A DNA stretch of 64,000 nt, taken from assembly GCA_030062745.1 (NCBI GenBank), contig CP099842.1, positions 8,501,838-8,565,837 on the forward strand, written 5' to 3'. The notes under the pieces were generated by a model, which saw only the letters and a program-made list of their open reading frames with translations, did no database searches and was not told the origin of the DNA. Below are positions 24,217 through 32,985 of the stretch, one piece after another (position 1 is the stretch's first letter; each line of letters opens with the position of its first letter). The stretch is from Capitulum mitella (Eukaryota; Arthropoda; Thecostraca; Pollicipedomorpha; Pollicipedidae). The translations under genes and the position numbers were made by a program.

Positions 24217-24644
24217 TGCAGCCGCACTAGACCATTCGTCTGCAACGGCGGCAGCCTGCAGTGCTTCAGGTGTCCCAGCTTTATCTCAATAGCCACTTGT
24301 TGCCGAAGGTGATTACTAGTGGTTGTGGCCCACATTTGAAACTTGTCATCTTTGCATGTGCTTGAGGAGCCATGTGCATGCCATTGAAAGAGATGATGAC
24401 CCAGGAACCCCAACACCAACAACTGAAGGGGATGGTGGGAAAATTGAGTGGGGACCAGCCATCCCACACCTCCATTTACTTTAGCTCTGCATGGTATATC
24501 CAACCATTTACTTTAGGCTCTGCATGGTACATAACAGGTTGGTGCAATGTTCATGGCCATCACATTGCTTGTGCATTGTTTGTTTGACTACTGCAAAGGC
24601 CACAAGAAGGTGTGTTTTCTCACTCTGGTTTTCTCATTCTGCAG

Positions 24645-25139
24645 GAGCCAGTAATCATCAGTGGATCTCCCATCAACCTCCTCCTGCTTGGCGACCCTGC
24701 GTACCCGCTGCTGACCTGGCTGATGAAGCCATACCCGTCGCAGACGAGAGGCACTATCACGCCAGCACGCCAACAGCTCGCTGACGTTCAGGAAAATTTC
24801 AACGTTTACCTGAGCTCGGGTCGCATGGCTGTGGAGTGTGCTTTCGGTCGCCTCAAGGGTCGTTGGCGAAAACTACAAAAACGGATTGACATGCACCACA
24901 GTCATGTGCCCATGCTCGTCACAGCGTGCTGTATCCTGCACATCTTCTGCGAGCGCCAGCACGAACGCTTCAACGATACCTGGGAAGAATCCGTCGAAGA
25001 ATCATTCCGCTTCCCCCAGCCATCAGTGCGTGCCCACGATGCCGCCTATGGGCAGGGGGCGCGGGGCATGAGGGATGCCATTTGTGAATACCTGGCTGCC
25101 AACTTCCCTCTTAGGCAGTCGGCGATCAACGCCCTGTAA
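24645..25139 (+). CDS. PIF/Harbinger transposase, 3' terminal exon
   Basis: This is the C-terminal part of a HARBI1-like DDE transposase, which cuts and joins transposon ends. An acceptor (TTTTCTCATTCTGCAG) precedes 24645. Visible in order are GDPAYPLLTWLMKPY, carrying the second catalytic Asp; an NVYLSSGRMAVE segment with the catalytic Glu, followed by CAFGRLKGRW; and ACCILHIFCE, all hallmarks of the DDE_Tnp_4 domain. The first catalytic Asp is not in this exon. Upstream, 24535-24560 encodes GWCNVH, which may be a decayed trace of the usual GWPGSVHD segment. The frame is intact to its stop and faces the Myb-like partner tail to tail. A GC-rich tail with repeated CGCGCGCTCGCGCTGTCACC follows. 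Confidence 0.85.
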   Translation, partial: EPVIISGSPINLLLLGDPAYPLLTWLMKPYPSQTRGTITPARQQLADVQENFNVYLSSGRMAVECAFGRLKGRWRKLQKRIDMHHSHVPMLVTACCILHIFCERQHERFNDTWEESVEESFRFPQPSVRAHDAAYGQGARGMRDAICEYLAANFPLRQSAINAL

Positions 25140-25440
25140 TAACTTCAGCAAGTCGCACTGTTTGCGGTCGCGCGCTCTTTCGCCGCCGCCGTACGAGCGG
25201 TGTGTGAGCTTGCTTTCCGCAGCCGTCCCAAGTCGTGCTGTTTGCGGCCGCGCGCTCGCGCTGTCACCACCGCAGCCGCGCCTACGGTGCCACCGCCGCC
25301 GCGCGCTCGCGCTGTCACCGCTGCCGCTCGCGGGTGTTGGGTGACTGTGCTGTCTGCATCCGTCAGAACCGAGGTCACCGCCTCAGGTTGTGCTGTGGTT
25401 GCTGTCGCTCTCGCGTGGTATTAGCCGCTGCACGTTTGCC
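25140..25440. repeat. GC-rich minisatellite after the transposase
   Basis: The stretch holds repeated variants of GCCGCGCGCTCGCGCTGTCACC and GTCGTGCTGTTTGCGG. Open frames on both strands are compositional. It lies between the transposase stop and the convergent Myb-like gene. Confidence 0.6.
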
Positions 25441-25514
25441 AGGATGTACAAAATAGATGGAAGAACATGTGCATCTTTTTTCAAAGACGAGCAAGGAAAA
25501 CGACCAGCAAAAAA

Positions 25515-25652
25515 CAACGTATATTCACAGCCTGCGAATGACTCGATTAAAACAGCAGAAAAATAATGTATATTCGCAACCTGCGAATGTCTCGACTAAA
25601 GCAGTAAAAAATGACGTTATTCACAACACGTGAATGTCTTGATTAAGACCTT
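25515..25652. repeat. Three tandem ~50-bp units
   Basis: Three units follow one another: GTATATTCACAGCCTGCGAA, GTATATTCGCAACCTGCGAA and TTATTCACAACACGTGAA. Each is followed by TG(A/T)CT(C/T)GA(T/C)TAAA-like sequence. They lie just beyond the stop codon of the Myb-like gene, in its likely 3' UTR. Confidence 0.7.
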
Positions 25653-25659
25653 TACGCAC

Positions 25660-28600
25660 TTACTCCCGGCCATGGGCCACCAAATCAACAAGCGCGTCGA
25701 CGGCACGCCCCACATGTTGCGCGAGCCGCTCCTGCAGAGCCAGGACGGCGGTGTCATTGGCGAGCCTCGTGCGCCTGTCTTCTGCCTCTAGTGCCTCCAT
25801 GTTGGCACAGTGGTCCAGCAGTCTCTCGAGCACGCTCTTCTTCTCCTTGTTGGAGCGGTCGGCGCGCCGTTTGGCGGCTCGCGGAGTCTGACTGAGGCCA
25901 GTGGCGCCGTGTCCAGCGGTTGCAGGACAACCTACCTTACTGGCGGAGTCATTGGCCGCGTTGGTGGTGCTTCCAGCATCACTGCCGGAGCTGCCAGGGC
26001 TGCCAGGATCAACGGGTCTGGTCCCTACAGGACCACAGACTACAGAGACGCTGGCCGGACCACTGGCGGCGCTGGCCGGGCCGGCGGTGGCGGCGCTGGC
26101 CGGGCCATTGACAGCACTAACCGGGCCGGTGGTGACGATGCTGGCCGGGCCGGCGGTGACGATGCTGGCCGGGCCGGCGGTGACGGCGCTGGACAGGTCG
26201 GCGGCGACGGCGCTGGACAGGCCGGCGGTGACGGCGCTGTCTGGATTCGCAGGGGCTTCAGTGCCAAATCCGATGCCAAAGTCACCCATTGCCATGTTAG
26301 CCCCCATCTCTGGAAACGTGAACTGCTGTCAGAAGAAGAAATGTGAACTGCAATCAGAAATTATGAAATGATGTGGTTATGACTCTTGTGCCATTTGACG
26401 ACAAATGACTGCTGATCGAATGGAACAAAAACATGACGAGCATCAACAAGAACACGTCGCCATGTCTCCTATGACGTAAAATGGTTCCTCGATCAAAGCA
26501 TGAAGGGTGCGTGATTGTGAATGTTATGCAGCACTGACACAGACATGACAACAACTGGCAGTACCAAAAAAAGGACTGGATTCAAATGGGGCATGGGCAT
26601 GGATGTGACTAATGGGGGGGGAGGTGTCCACACAATTCGGCCTCAGGTACGCCCACACACCTCTTATGTGCCTTGCAAACGTCAGGTCAAAACTTTCTGA
26701 CGGCAGTGCTGCTGACGGCCGGCTGCCCAGGATCTCCTCCAGCAGTTGTTGGTGTGGAGACGGGTCCTCGGCAGCCGCGCCAGACACCGCCATTCTCAGT
26801 TTCCTCTTATTGAAGGCGGCACGTAGATTTTTCATTTTTGTGCGGCACTGATCGGCGCTCCGGTTGACACCATACTTTGTCAACTCCACTGAGAGGTGTT
26901 GGTATATCTGAAAAAATGATAAACGCCGAAAAGTTGTTAGCTAAACTTGTCATCACACATCTGCAACACACAGGGATGTTACAGCATGTGCCTGTCAGGG
27001 ATGACATTGCAGGTAATGCCAGAGCAATATCAAGATGCTAAGTTGCCTGAACACTGCCCATTGCTTGAATTATGTATGGACTATTTGTATCTCCTTTCTA
27101 GGACTTATACCACACACTTTACTTACAGCTTGATTCATTCTGCCTCATCTGCACCATGATCTGTCATGAAGCCATGAAGGCCACAATTAGTTAACATCAC
27201 AAGAGAACGCTAGATGCCACGTCAACTGGTACTTCAGCTCATCATAGGCATTACTTAGTTATGGAAATTGCAAGCATGTGGAAGGTTATGGAACTGCATG
27301 ATTTGTTTGTCTACATTTAATATACATGGCTATCATAGAAATAACAAGTACATGATATGTTTAGTCTCGACTGTTATCATGACAAACCATGCCGAATCCT
27401 TCAAAGTTATCCCAACAAGTCTATGCTACGTCAACTGTCTGGACTGAATGATAACTTTGCATCCACAACACTTTCGTTATTCTTTTTCAAAATCCGCCAA
27501 ACATAATAAAACTAGTTTTTTGTCTTTGGGTACTTCTTCTGCACCAAAGAAATGACCCACATCACAGTTGATTTTGAGATCTGTTATGATCTGTAATACT
27601 TGTCATAAATTTGGCCAGTTTATGCAGCCCATGCCAGACTTTTCCAATCATAGCCATGCAACAATGACATGGCCCTTTTTGGGTGCTCGTAATTTAATAT
27701 TTGCCAATCATTTAATTTCATGATGAACAATGTACAAGACACCCTTAGATTTTGTCAGTTTGCTTCTTTGTGCATTAAGAACTTTCTGCTAGCAACAACT
27801 ACAAAAGCAGGCTGGGCTGCAGTCATTTTGTGGCGCAATAAAATCATTGCTTTAGGCCATTAAACAAACCAGCCTTAGCCATAACCCACTCTGGCTAGAT
27901 TCACAAATTTGGGAGAAAAATGACACCTTATCAAGAAATTAGATATATCCCAATTGTGGAAATGTTACATCTGAACATCATTATGGCAACTGATTGCATG
28001 CACCCAAATCTTAATGATGCATCCATACACTGCAAGTCCCAGTCCCAATGTATCTTTCCTTCCTGGATTCTAACATCCATTAGTAAATTTTGCAACTGCC
28101 CACCTAATAAATAAATTATAGAAGATTGAGGCTGTTGGCAGTATTCATTTCTGTCATGTCCATTTAAAACATCTACATTTTTCGACTTCTCCTTTCCTGC
28201 ATCTCGACACCCAATGCAAAATGAATTTGGCCACACTGCCATAACCTGATGCCATATATCATTTCAGGTTTTGGCCACCCATTGTATTTTTCAGCAAGGC
28301 TAATGTTGGAAAATAAATGGCAAGTAAAAACAAAGTTGGATGCAATTTACCAGAATGGGCTCAAGTATCATTTCAGTTTCTGATTCAAGTTCTGTTAATT
28401 GAAAAGAACAATGCAGTTGAAGTTCAGCTCATGGCTGAAATTATCCAGAGGTCCCTAACTTGCAATGCTCATAATATCACAGACGTGCAAGAACTCTGTG
28501 GTTGATACTCTCACAATAATCTGTCTTAAAATACTTTGTTTCCAGATTGCACTCACGTGGGCATTCCTATGGCGTTTCCTATCCAGAGCTTTAAAAATCT

Positions 28601-28754
28601 GCAAGTCTTGGATCACATCGAGCATTGTAGTTATCTCTTCTTCTTGCCAGTCTTTTTTCTTCTCTTTGGTGGGCCTGTCTTGAGCTTCCATTCCGCTTTT
28701 TGCTTCATATGCACCCGCCGCCCTTACCTTGAACTTCCCGCAATCTTCTCGCAT
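25660..28754 (-). CDS. Harbinger Myb/SANT-like partner protein, three exons
   Basis: In animal Harbinger elements a Myb-like protein binds DNA and helps the transposase reach the nucleus and the transposon ends. Exon 1 is 28754-28557 and encodes a lysine-rich lead then DWQEEEITTMLDVIQDLQIF and KALDRKRHRNAH; the donor is GTGAGT. Exon 2 starts at 26907 after a TTTTTTCAG acceptor, in frame, with IYQHLSVELTKYGVNRSADQ and CRTKMKNLR, completing the trihelix-type SANT domain. It ends near 26665. Exon 3 is 26325-25660. It has an Ala/Gly/Pro-rich low-complexity region, then a basic SNKEKKS segment and a C-terminal helix (LERLLDHCANMEALEAEDRR) likely to form a coiled coil. The exon 2 donor is uncertain. 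All three exons are free of frameshifts. Confidence 0.75.
26060..26240. repeat. 24-bp coding minisatellite in the Myb-like exon
   Basis: GGCCGGCGGTGACGATGCTG-type units recur every 24 bp, most exactly at 26140-26240. In the minus-strand protein this gives repeats of eight residues (TAGPASIV and variants). The period is a multiple of three, so array length can change without breaking the frame. Confidence 0.8.
26910..28550. other. First intron of the Myb-like gene
   Basis: About 1.65 kb of AT-rich DNA lies between exon 1 and exon 2 of the Harbinger partner gene. Short frames occur but none resembles a protein. Confidence 0.55.
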
Positions 28755-29047
28755 GTACCAACACCCCCAAACAGCTGATCAAACGAGAAAACGCGCCGTA
28801 CAAGGGGGTTAAAAAGCAAAAAAGTGGTGTGGAAGCAGTACAGAAAAACATTATTAGCAACTCTGTCAAACATAAAAAAAGATGCTTTCCTGGAATGGTA
28901 AAATATCAGGATGACAGTAATGCAGTAATGCATACATATCTTTTTAGTAGTCTTTTACCTCAGCTCAATCCAAATAAAATCCCTTCCTAAAGGGATAATC
29001 CTTCTTCGGGAGAGGATTTCAGTCGGCGCGTGATTCGAATTTACCGA

Positions 29048-29140
29048 ACGGCTTACATGCGTTTACATGGGACACTAAACGCGACTCTGAGCCGACCGCA
29101 AGGTCCATCCGGATTTCGTCTGCCCATGTAAACAGGGTAA
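29048..29140. repeat. Possible Harbinger right terminus
   Basis: GCCCATGTAAACAGGG is followed by TAA at 29138-29140. Read inward it gives CCCTGTTTACATGGG, the style of Harbinger termini, next to a 3-bp TWA target. An inverted partner GTTTACATGGGAC lies only 70 bp away at about 29061. The matching left end was not found, so this could be either the end of the element at 24.6-28.8 kb or a separate short fragment. Confidence 0.35.
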
Positions 29141-29652
29141 CTGGTGCAGTCCCTAGATTACATGGTCGGTTTTTGTTTCATTTCAGGTATGTAATTCGGT
29201 CCGCAGTTACTGATATGATAACCACCTGAATACGAGACAGCACAGCATCGTCTTTCTTACTGCCGTTCCGTGCATTAATTGACACCAGGCTGCATGTGTT
29301 TTGTTCAAATGTGACATGTCGTCTCGTAACCAGGCTAGGCAATTATACTTTGGAAGTCAAGACAGTAGCATAGTAAGATAGACACTAGTCAGTCATCTCA
29401 AAGCGAGATATTGTGGATGGGCTATGATAAAAACAGCGGGTACGTTAAAGCTGTGGAGCTATAGTTTAAACAGCAAGAAACCCGACAAGATTAGTCTCTT
29501 GCGACACCAGAATCTGCATCATATAATTGAGTGCGTAGAAATGGATGTAGGGATCTGGCAGTGACATGTAAACAATAGATACCTTACTTACAGTGGTGGA
29601 GATCGAGAGCGCAACCAATAGAGCACGAAACCAGCAAACTATATACGTATTT
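29141..29652. other. Intergenic DNA, no gene recognised
   Basis: Nothing protein-like and no repeat mate was seen. It separates the Harbinger element from the 275-bp satellite. Confidence 0.4.
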
Positions 29653-31050
29653 GGGTTAACGAGTGCTCCTATTTGAAGTGTCATTCGGCCTATGCGTGGC
29701 GTTATTTAAGCTGTAAAACGCGTTTTTCATTTTCCTAGGGAGTTTTGACCCCTTAGATTTTAATGGCCCATAGGGTTTCTTCAGCCAGATTGATGGGCTT
29801 GTGTCGGTGATTTCATATGTCAATTTTGGAGAAAATCGTAGGGGCCGCCCCATTGACATGACTTTTTTGATCGTCTATAACTTTCCCCATAGACAAGGTA
29901 GGTGATTTTTCTTTGCACAGTTGTGTTTGGGTTAACGAGTGCTTTCGTTTGATGTATCATTCGGCCTATGCGTGGCGTTGTTTGAGTTATGAAACTTGTT
30001 ATTAATTTTCCTATGGGGTTTTGACTCCTTAGATTTCGATGCCCCATGGAGTTTCTTCAGCCAGATTGATGGGCTTGTGTCAGTGGTTTAATGTGCCAGT
30101 TTTGGAGGAAGTCGCAGGGGCCGCCCCATAGCCATGATTTTTTCGATCGCCTATAACTTTCCCCATAGACAAGGTTGGTCTGTTTTCTTTGCACAGTTGT
30201 TTGGGTTAACGAGTGCTTTCATTTGATGTGTCACTCGGCCTATGCATGGCGTTATTTAAGCTGTAAAACACGTTTTCAATTTTCCTATGGGGTTTTGACC
30301 CCTTAGATTTCAATGGCCCATAGGGTTTCTTCAGCCAGATTGATGGGCTTGTCAGTGGTTTAATGTGTCAGTTTTGGAGGAAATCGTAGGGGCCGCCCCA
30401 TAGCCATGATTTTTTTTATCGTCTATAACTTTCCCCATAGACAAGGTAGGTGATTTTTCTTTGCACAGTTGTGTTTGGGTTAACGAGTGCTTTCGTTTGC
30501 TGTATCATTCGGCCTATGCGTGGCGTTGTTTAAGCTATGAAACCCGTTTTTAATTTTCTTATGGGGTTTTGACCCCTTAGATTTCAATGGCCCATGCGGT
30601 TTCTTCAGCCAGATTGATGGGCTTGTGTCGGTGATTTCATGTGTCAATTTTGGAGAAAATCGTAGGGGCCGCCCCATTGACATGATTTTTTCGATCGTGT
30701 ATAACTTTCCCCATAGACAAGGTAGGTGATTTTTCTTTGCACAGTTGTGATTGGGTTAACGAGTACTTTCATTTGATGTGTCATTTGGCCTATGCGCGGC
30801 GTTATTTAAGCTCTAAAACTTGTTTTTAATTTTCCTATGGGGTTTTGACCCTTTAGATTTCAATGGCCCATAGGGTTTCTTCAGCCAGATTGATGGGCTT
30901 GTGTCAGTGGTTTAATGTGCCAATTTGGAGGAAATCGTAGGGGCCGCCCCATAGCCACGGTTCTTTCGATCGTCTGTATAGACAAGGTAGGTGATTTTTC
31001 TTTGCACAGTTGTGTTTGGGTTAACGAGTGCTTTCATTTGATGTGTGGCA
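29653..31050. repeat. Satellite array, period about 264-286 bp
   Basis: GGGTTAACGAGTGCT-type starts occur at 29653, 29939, 30203, 30477, 30753 and 31018. This gives five full units and a short sixth that ends abruptly near 31045. Other fixed landmarks are CCTATGGGGTTTTGACCCC, TTCTTCAGCCAGATTGATGG, GGGGCCGCCCCAT and TTTCCCCATAGACAAGG. Units 1 and 4 keep an identical-length 67-codon minus-strand frame (29656-29859 and 30480-30683). It is broken in the other units, so it is probably incidental. Confidence 0.9.
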
Positions 31051-31271
31051 AAGCCAGGTTTCCCAAGTTCTGTGGGAGTTATCGGCCCGTAAAGGGAATT
31101 CCCTATCGAATCTGGGCTGGGCCGAATCTGGGCTGAATGTGGGCTGTCTTCCGTTACATCATTGTTAGGCGAGTAGTGATTGTGTTAATTCGTATTAAAT
31201 TTAAACAAACTGTAATATGTTTCCAAGTGGAGCACCTTGTCGGGTAGTGCGACGGTGACGAGGAGGCCGAT

Positions 31272-32212
31272 ATGAGGGCCGTCATGAGGGCCCTATCTGC
31301 AACGAAATGGCCGAGCGGCTGTCCTTTTCCGGACGCAGTGGAGAATTGTGTCTACGTGGCACCAATCTTTTACGAAGTGATAGCGGGTAAGTGTGCAAGC
31401 AGATATGCTACACAGAATATTTAGCAGTTTGCTCTATGGGAAATGGTAAGCTCGGCTGTTGGCACGAGCGTATGCCTTGGGTCCACGAGGTGCCGAGTTC
31501 AAGCCTGGACGTTCGTGTATGATTGTTCTTGCCGACACGCGGGGTAATGGCTGCGAACCTACTATCCGCAGCAAATAACCCAACGTTCCAACTTGTAACG
31601 ATACCTTGATTGCTGCACCACATAACGTCACAATGGCAGGGGTGTGGTGTGTCCTACTCAGGCGAGGGGACGGTTGAAACTGCCTCCTGAACTTCGCCAT
31701 CAGCCGCCAACTTCGAAACGAAAGTGTGTCACATTCGCGGAAAACTGGGTTTTGTGTGCATTTTGATGACATTTTTAGCCCTTTTCACCGGGCCTAGCCC
31801 CATCAACTGATTCTGCGAAACTGCGCACCTGCACACTGGTATGAAAGTGAAGACAATCCATCTGCCCCTTTATCAGCCCAACAACGTAGTATTGATTCAA
31901 TCTATTTTTTTTTTAACTTTCACAGAGACACTGCGTCGGTGTGGCGGTGGCAGCAGAGTCGCCATCAGCCGGGCGGTGGTCCGCTGGCTGTCTGGCAGCC
32001 GGGACCGCATCGGGAAACGGTTGCAACGTCTGAAGAAGGCAGTTGCAGCCGCAACGCCATCTGGCCCGGCAGCAAAAGGACCCGAACTGGACCCGGCTGG
32101 CACAGTGCACCAAGTCGAGGTGGCAGCGCACCAGGAAGAGGTGGCCCCAGTGGACCAGGATGGGGTCGCCTCAGTGGACCAGGAGGTCGAAGTTCCCTTT
32201 GGCGAACTTTGA
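31272..32212 (+). CDS. Two-exon gene, 133-residue protein of unknown family
   Basis: Exon 1 is 31272-31386 and ends at a strong donor (GCGG then GTAAGT). Exon 2 is 31926-32212 after a poly-T acceptor (TTTTTTTTAACTTTCACAG). The split codon joins in phase 1 to give 402 nt and a clean stop. An in-frame TAG lies 27 bp upstream of the ATG. The first part is hydrophobic-leaning with CPFPDAVENCVYVAPIFYE. The middle is basic (RDRIGKRLQRLKKA). The last third is acidic and weakly repetitive (VEVAAHQEEVAPVDQDG, then VASVDQEVEV). AATAAA follows 63 bp after the stop. I recognise no family. It could also be the 3' end of a longer gene. Confidence 0.5.
31442..31515 (+). repeat. tRNA-like segment, possible SINE head
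   Basis: TGGTAAGCTCGG resembles a pol III A box. About 54 bp later GAGTTCAAGCC fits a B box (GTTCAANNC type). The segment sits in the intron of the two-exon gene. Acceptor and T-arm pairing are poor, so it is not a working tRNA. A tRNA-derived SINE is the likeliest reading. No second copy was found in this window. Confidence 0.3.
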
Positions 32213-32275
32213 TGGAACGAAGTGTTGGTTTCGTTACGTAGTTTAGCAAGTGACACAGATGTAAGGTTTATCTGA

Positions 32276-32281
32276 AATAAA
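32276..32281 (+). promoter_or_regulatory. Poly(A) signal AATAAA
   Basis: A canonical AATAAA lies 63 bp after the stop codon of the two-exon gene and is followed within 30 bp by GT-rich sequence (GTTTGCCGTGTATTCGCCGTG). This is the layout expected of a cleavage and polyadenylation site. Confidence 0.55.
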
Positions 32282-32458
32282 CGTTTGCCGTGTATTCGCC
32301 GTGTTCTTCATTCGCTAAAAGCGTTCATTCGCGGTGCTCAAGAATGCCACGGAAGAAGAAACCTTGGCCATGGCATGCTAACCTGAGCTTAGTTTGGCTA
32401 GCCGTGCAACGGGTTTGGGTTAGCTCAGGTTTCAGGCCGGGATAGTCCGGGCTCCGGA

Positions 32459-32610
32459 CTGGGCCAGCCCAGGCTCCAGGTTAGGCCAGCCCAGGCTCCA
32501 GGTTGGGCCAGCCCAGGCTCCAGGTTGGGCCAGCCCGGGCTCTACGCTGGGCCAGCCCAGGCTCCAGGTTGGACCAGCCCAGGCTCCAAGTTGGGCCAGC
32601 CCAGGCAACA
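32459..32610. repeat. 22-bp GC-rich tandem array
   Basis: About seven units of GGGCCAGCCCAGGCTCCAGG plus TT run head to tail. Beyond, to about 32985, scattered palindromes of the TTGGGCTCTGCCCA kind continue without a strict period. Open frames here are Gly/Pro/Leu/Trp-rich translations of the repeat. Confidence 0.85.
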
Positions 32611-32985
32611 GCGTGGGATGACGGTGCAGAGCCCGATCGGGCCCCGCTCGGTTAATGTTACGGCCGGGTTGGGGCAGGCCATGTAGCAGCTTGGGCTCCG
32701 CCCAGGCAGAGTCCAATGGGCCGTGCCCGAGTCAACTGGGGCTACCCAGTTGCGCAGCTCGGGCGGAGCCCAAACAGAGCCCGAGCGGTACTTCACTACG
32801 CAGTGTGGGCTTAGCCCAAGATAGCTTGGGCCTGCTCGGGTTCTGGGTGGATTTGCCCGTGCGGGGCCCGGTCGGGCTTTGATCGAGTTTTGGTTGGCGT
32901 TCCTGCTTCAAACGCCAGTCAAAACCAAAGTTCTCCTTGGGCTCTGCCCACAAACCAACGTGGGCACAGCCCTAGCTCAACCCGC

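Noticed and set aside
25810..26371. Plus-strand frames opposite the Myb-like exon
   Set aside because: Gly/Ala-rich translations of the 24-bp minisatellite. The minus strand joins in frame to a genuine SANT domain and ends in a plausible helix.
31442..31515. An intact tRNA gene
   Set aside because: A and B boxes are arguable but the stems do not pair well enough for a cloverleaf.
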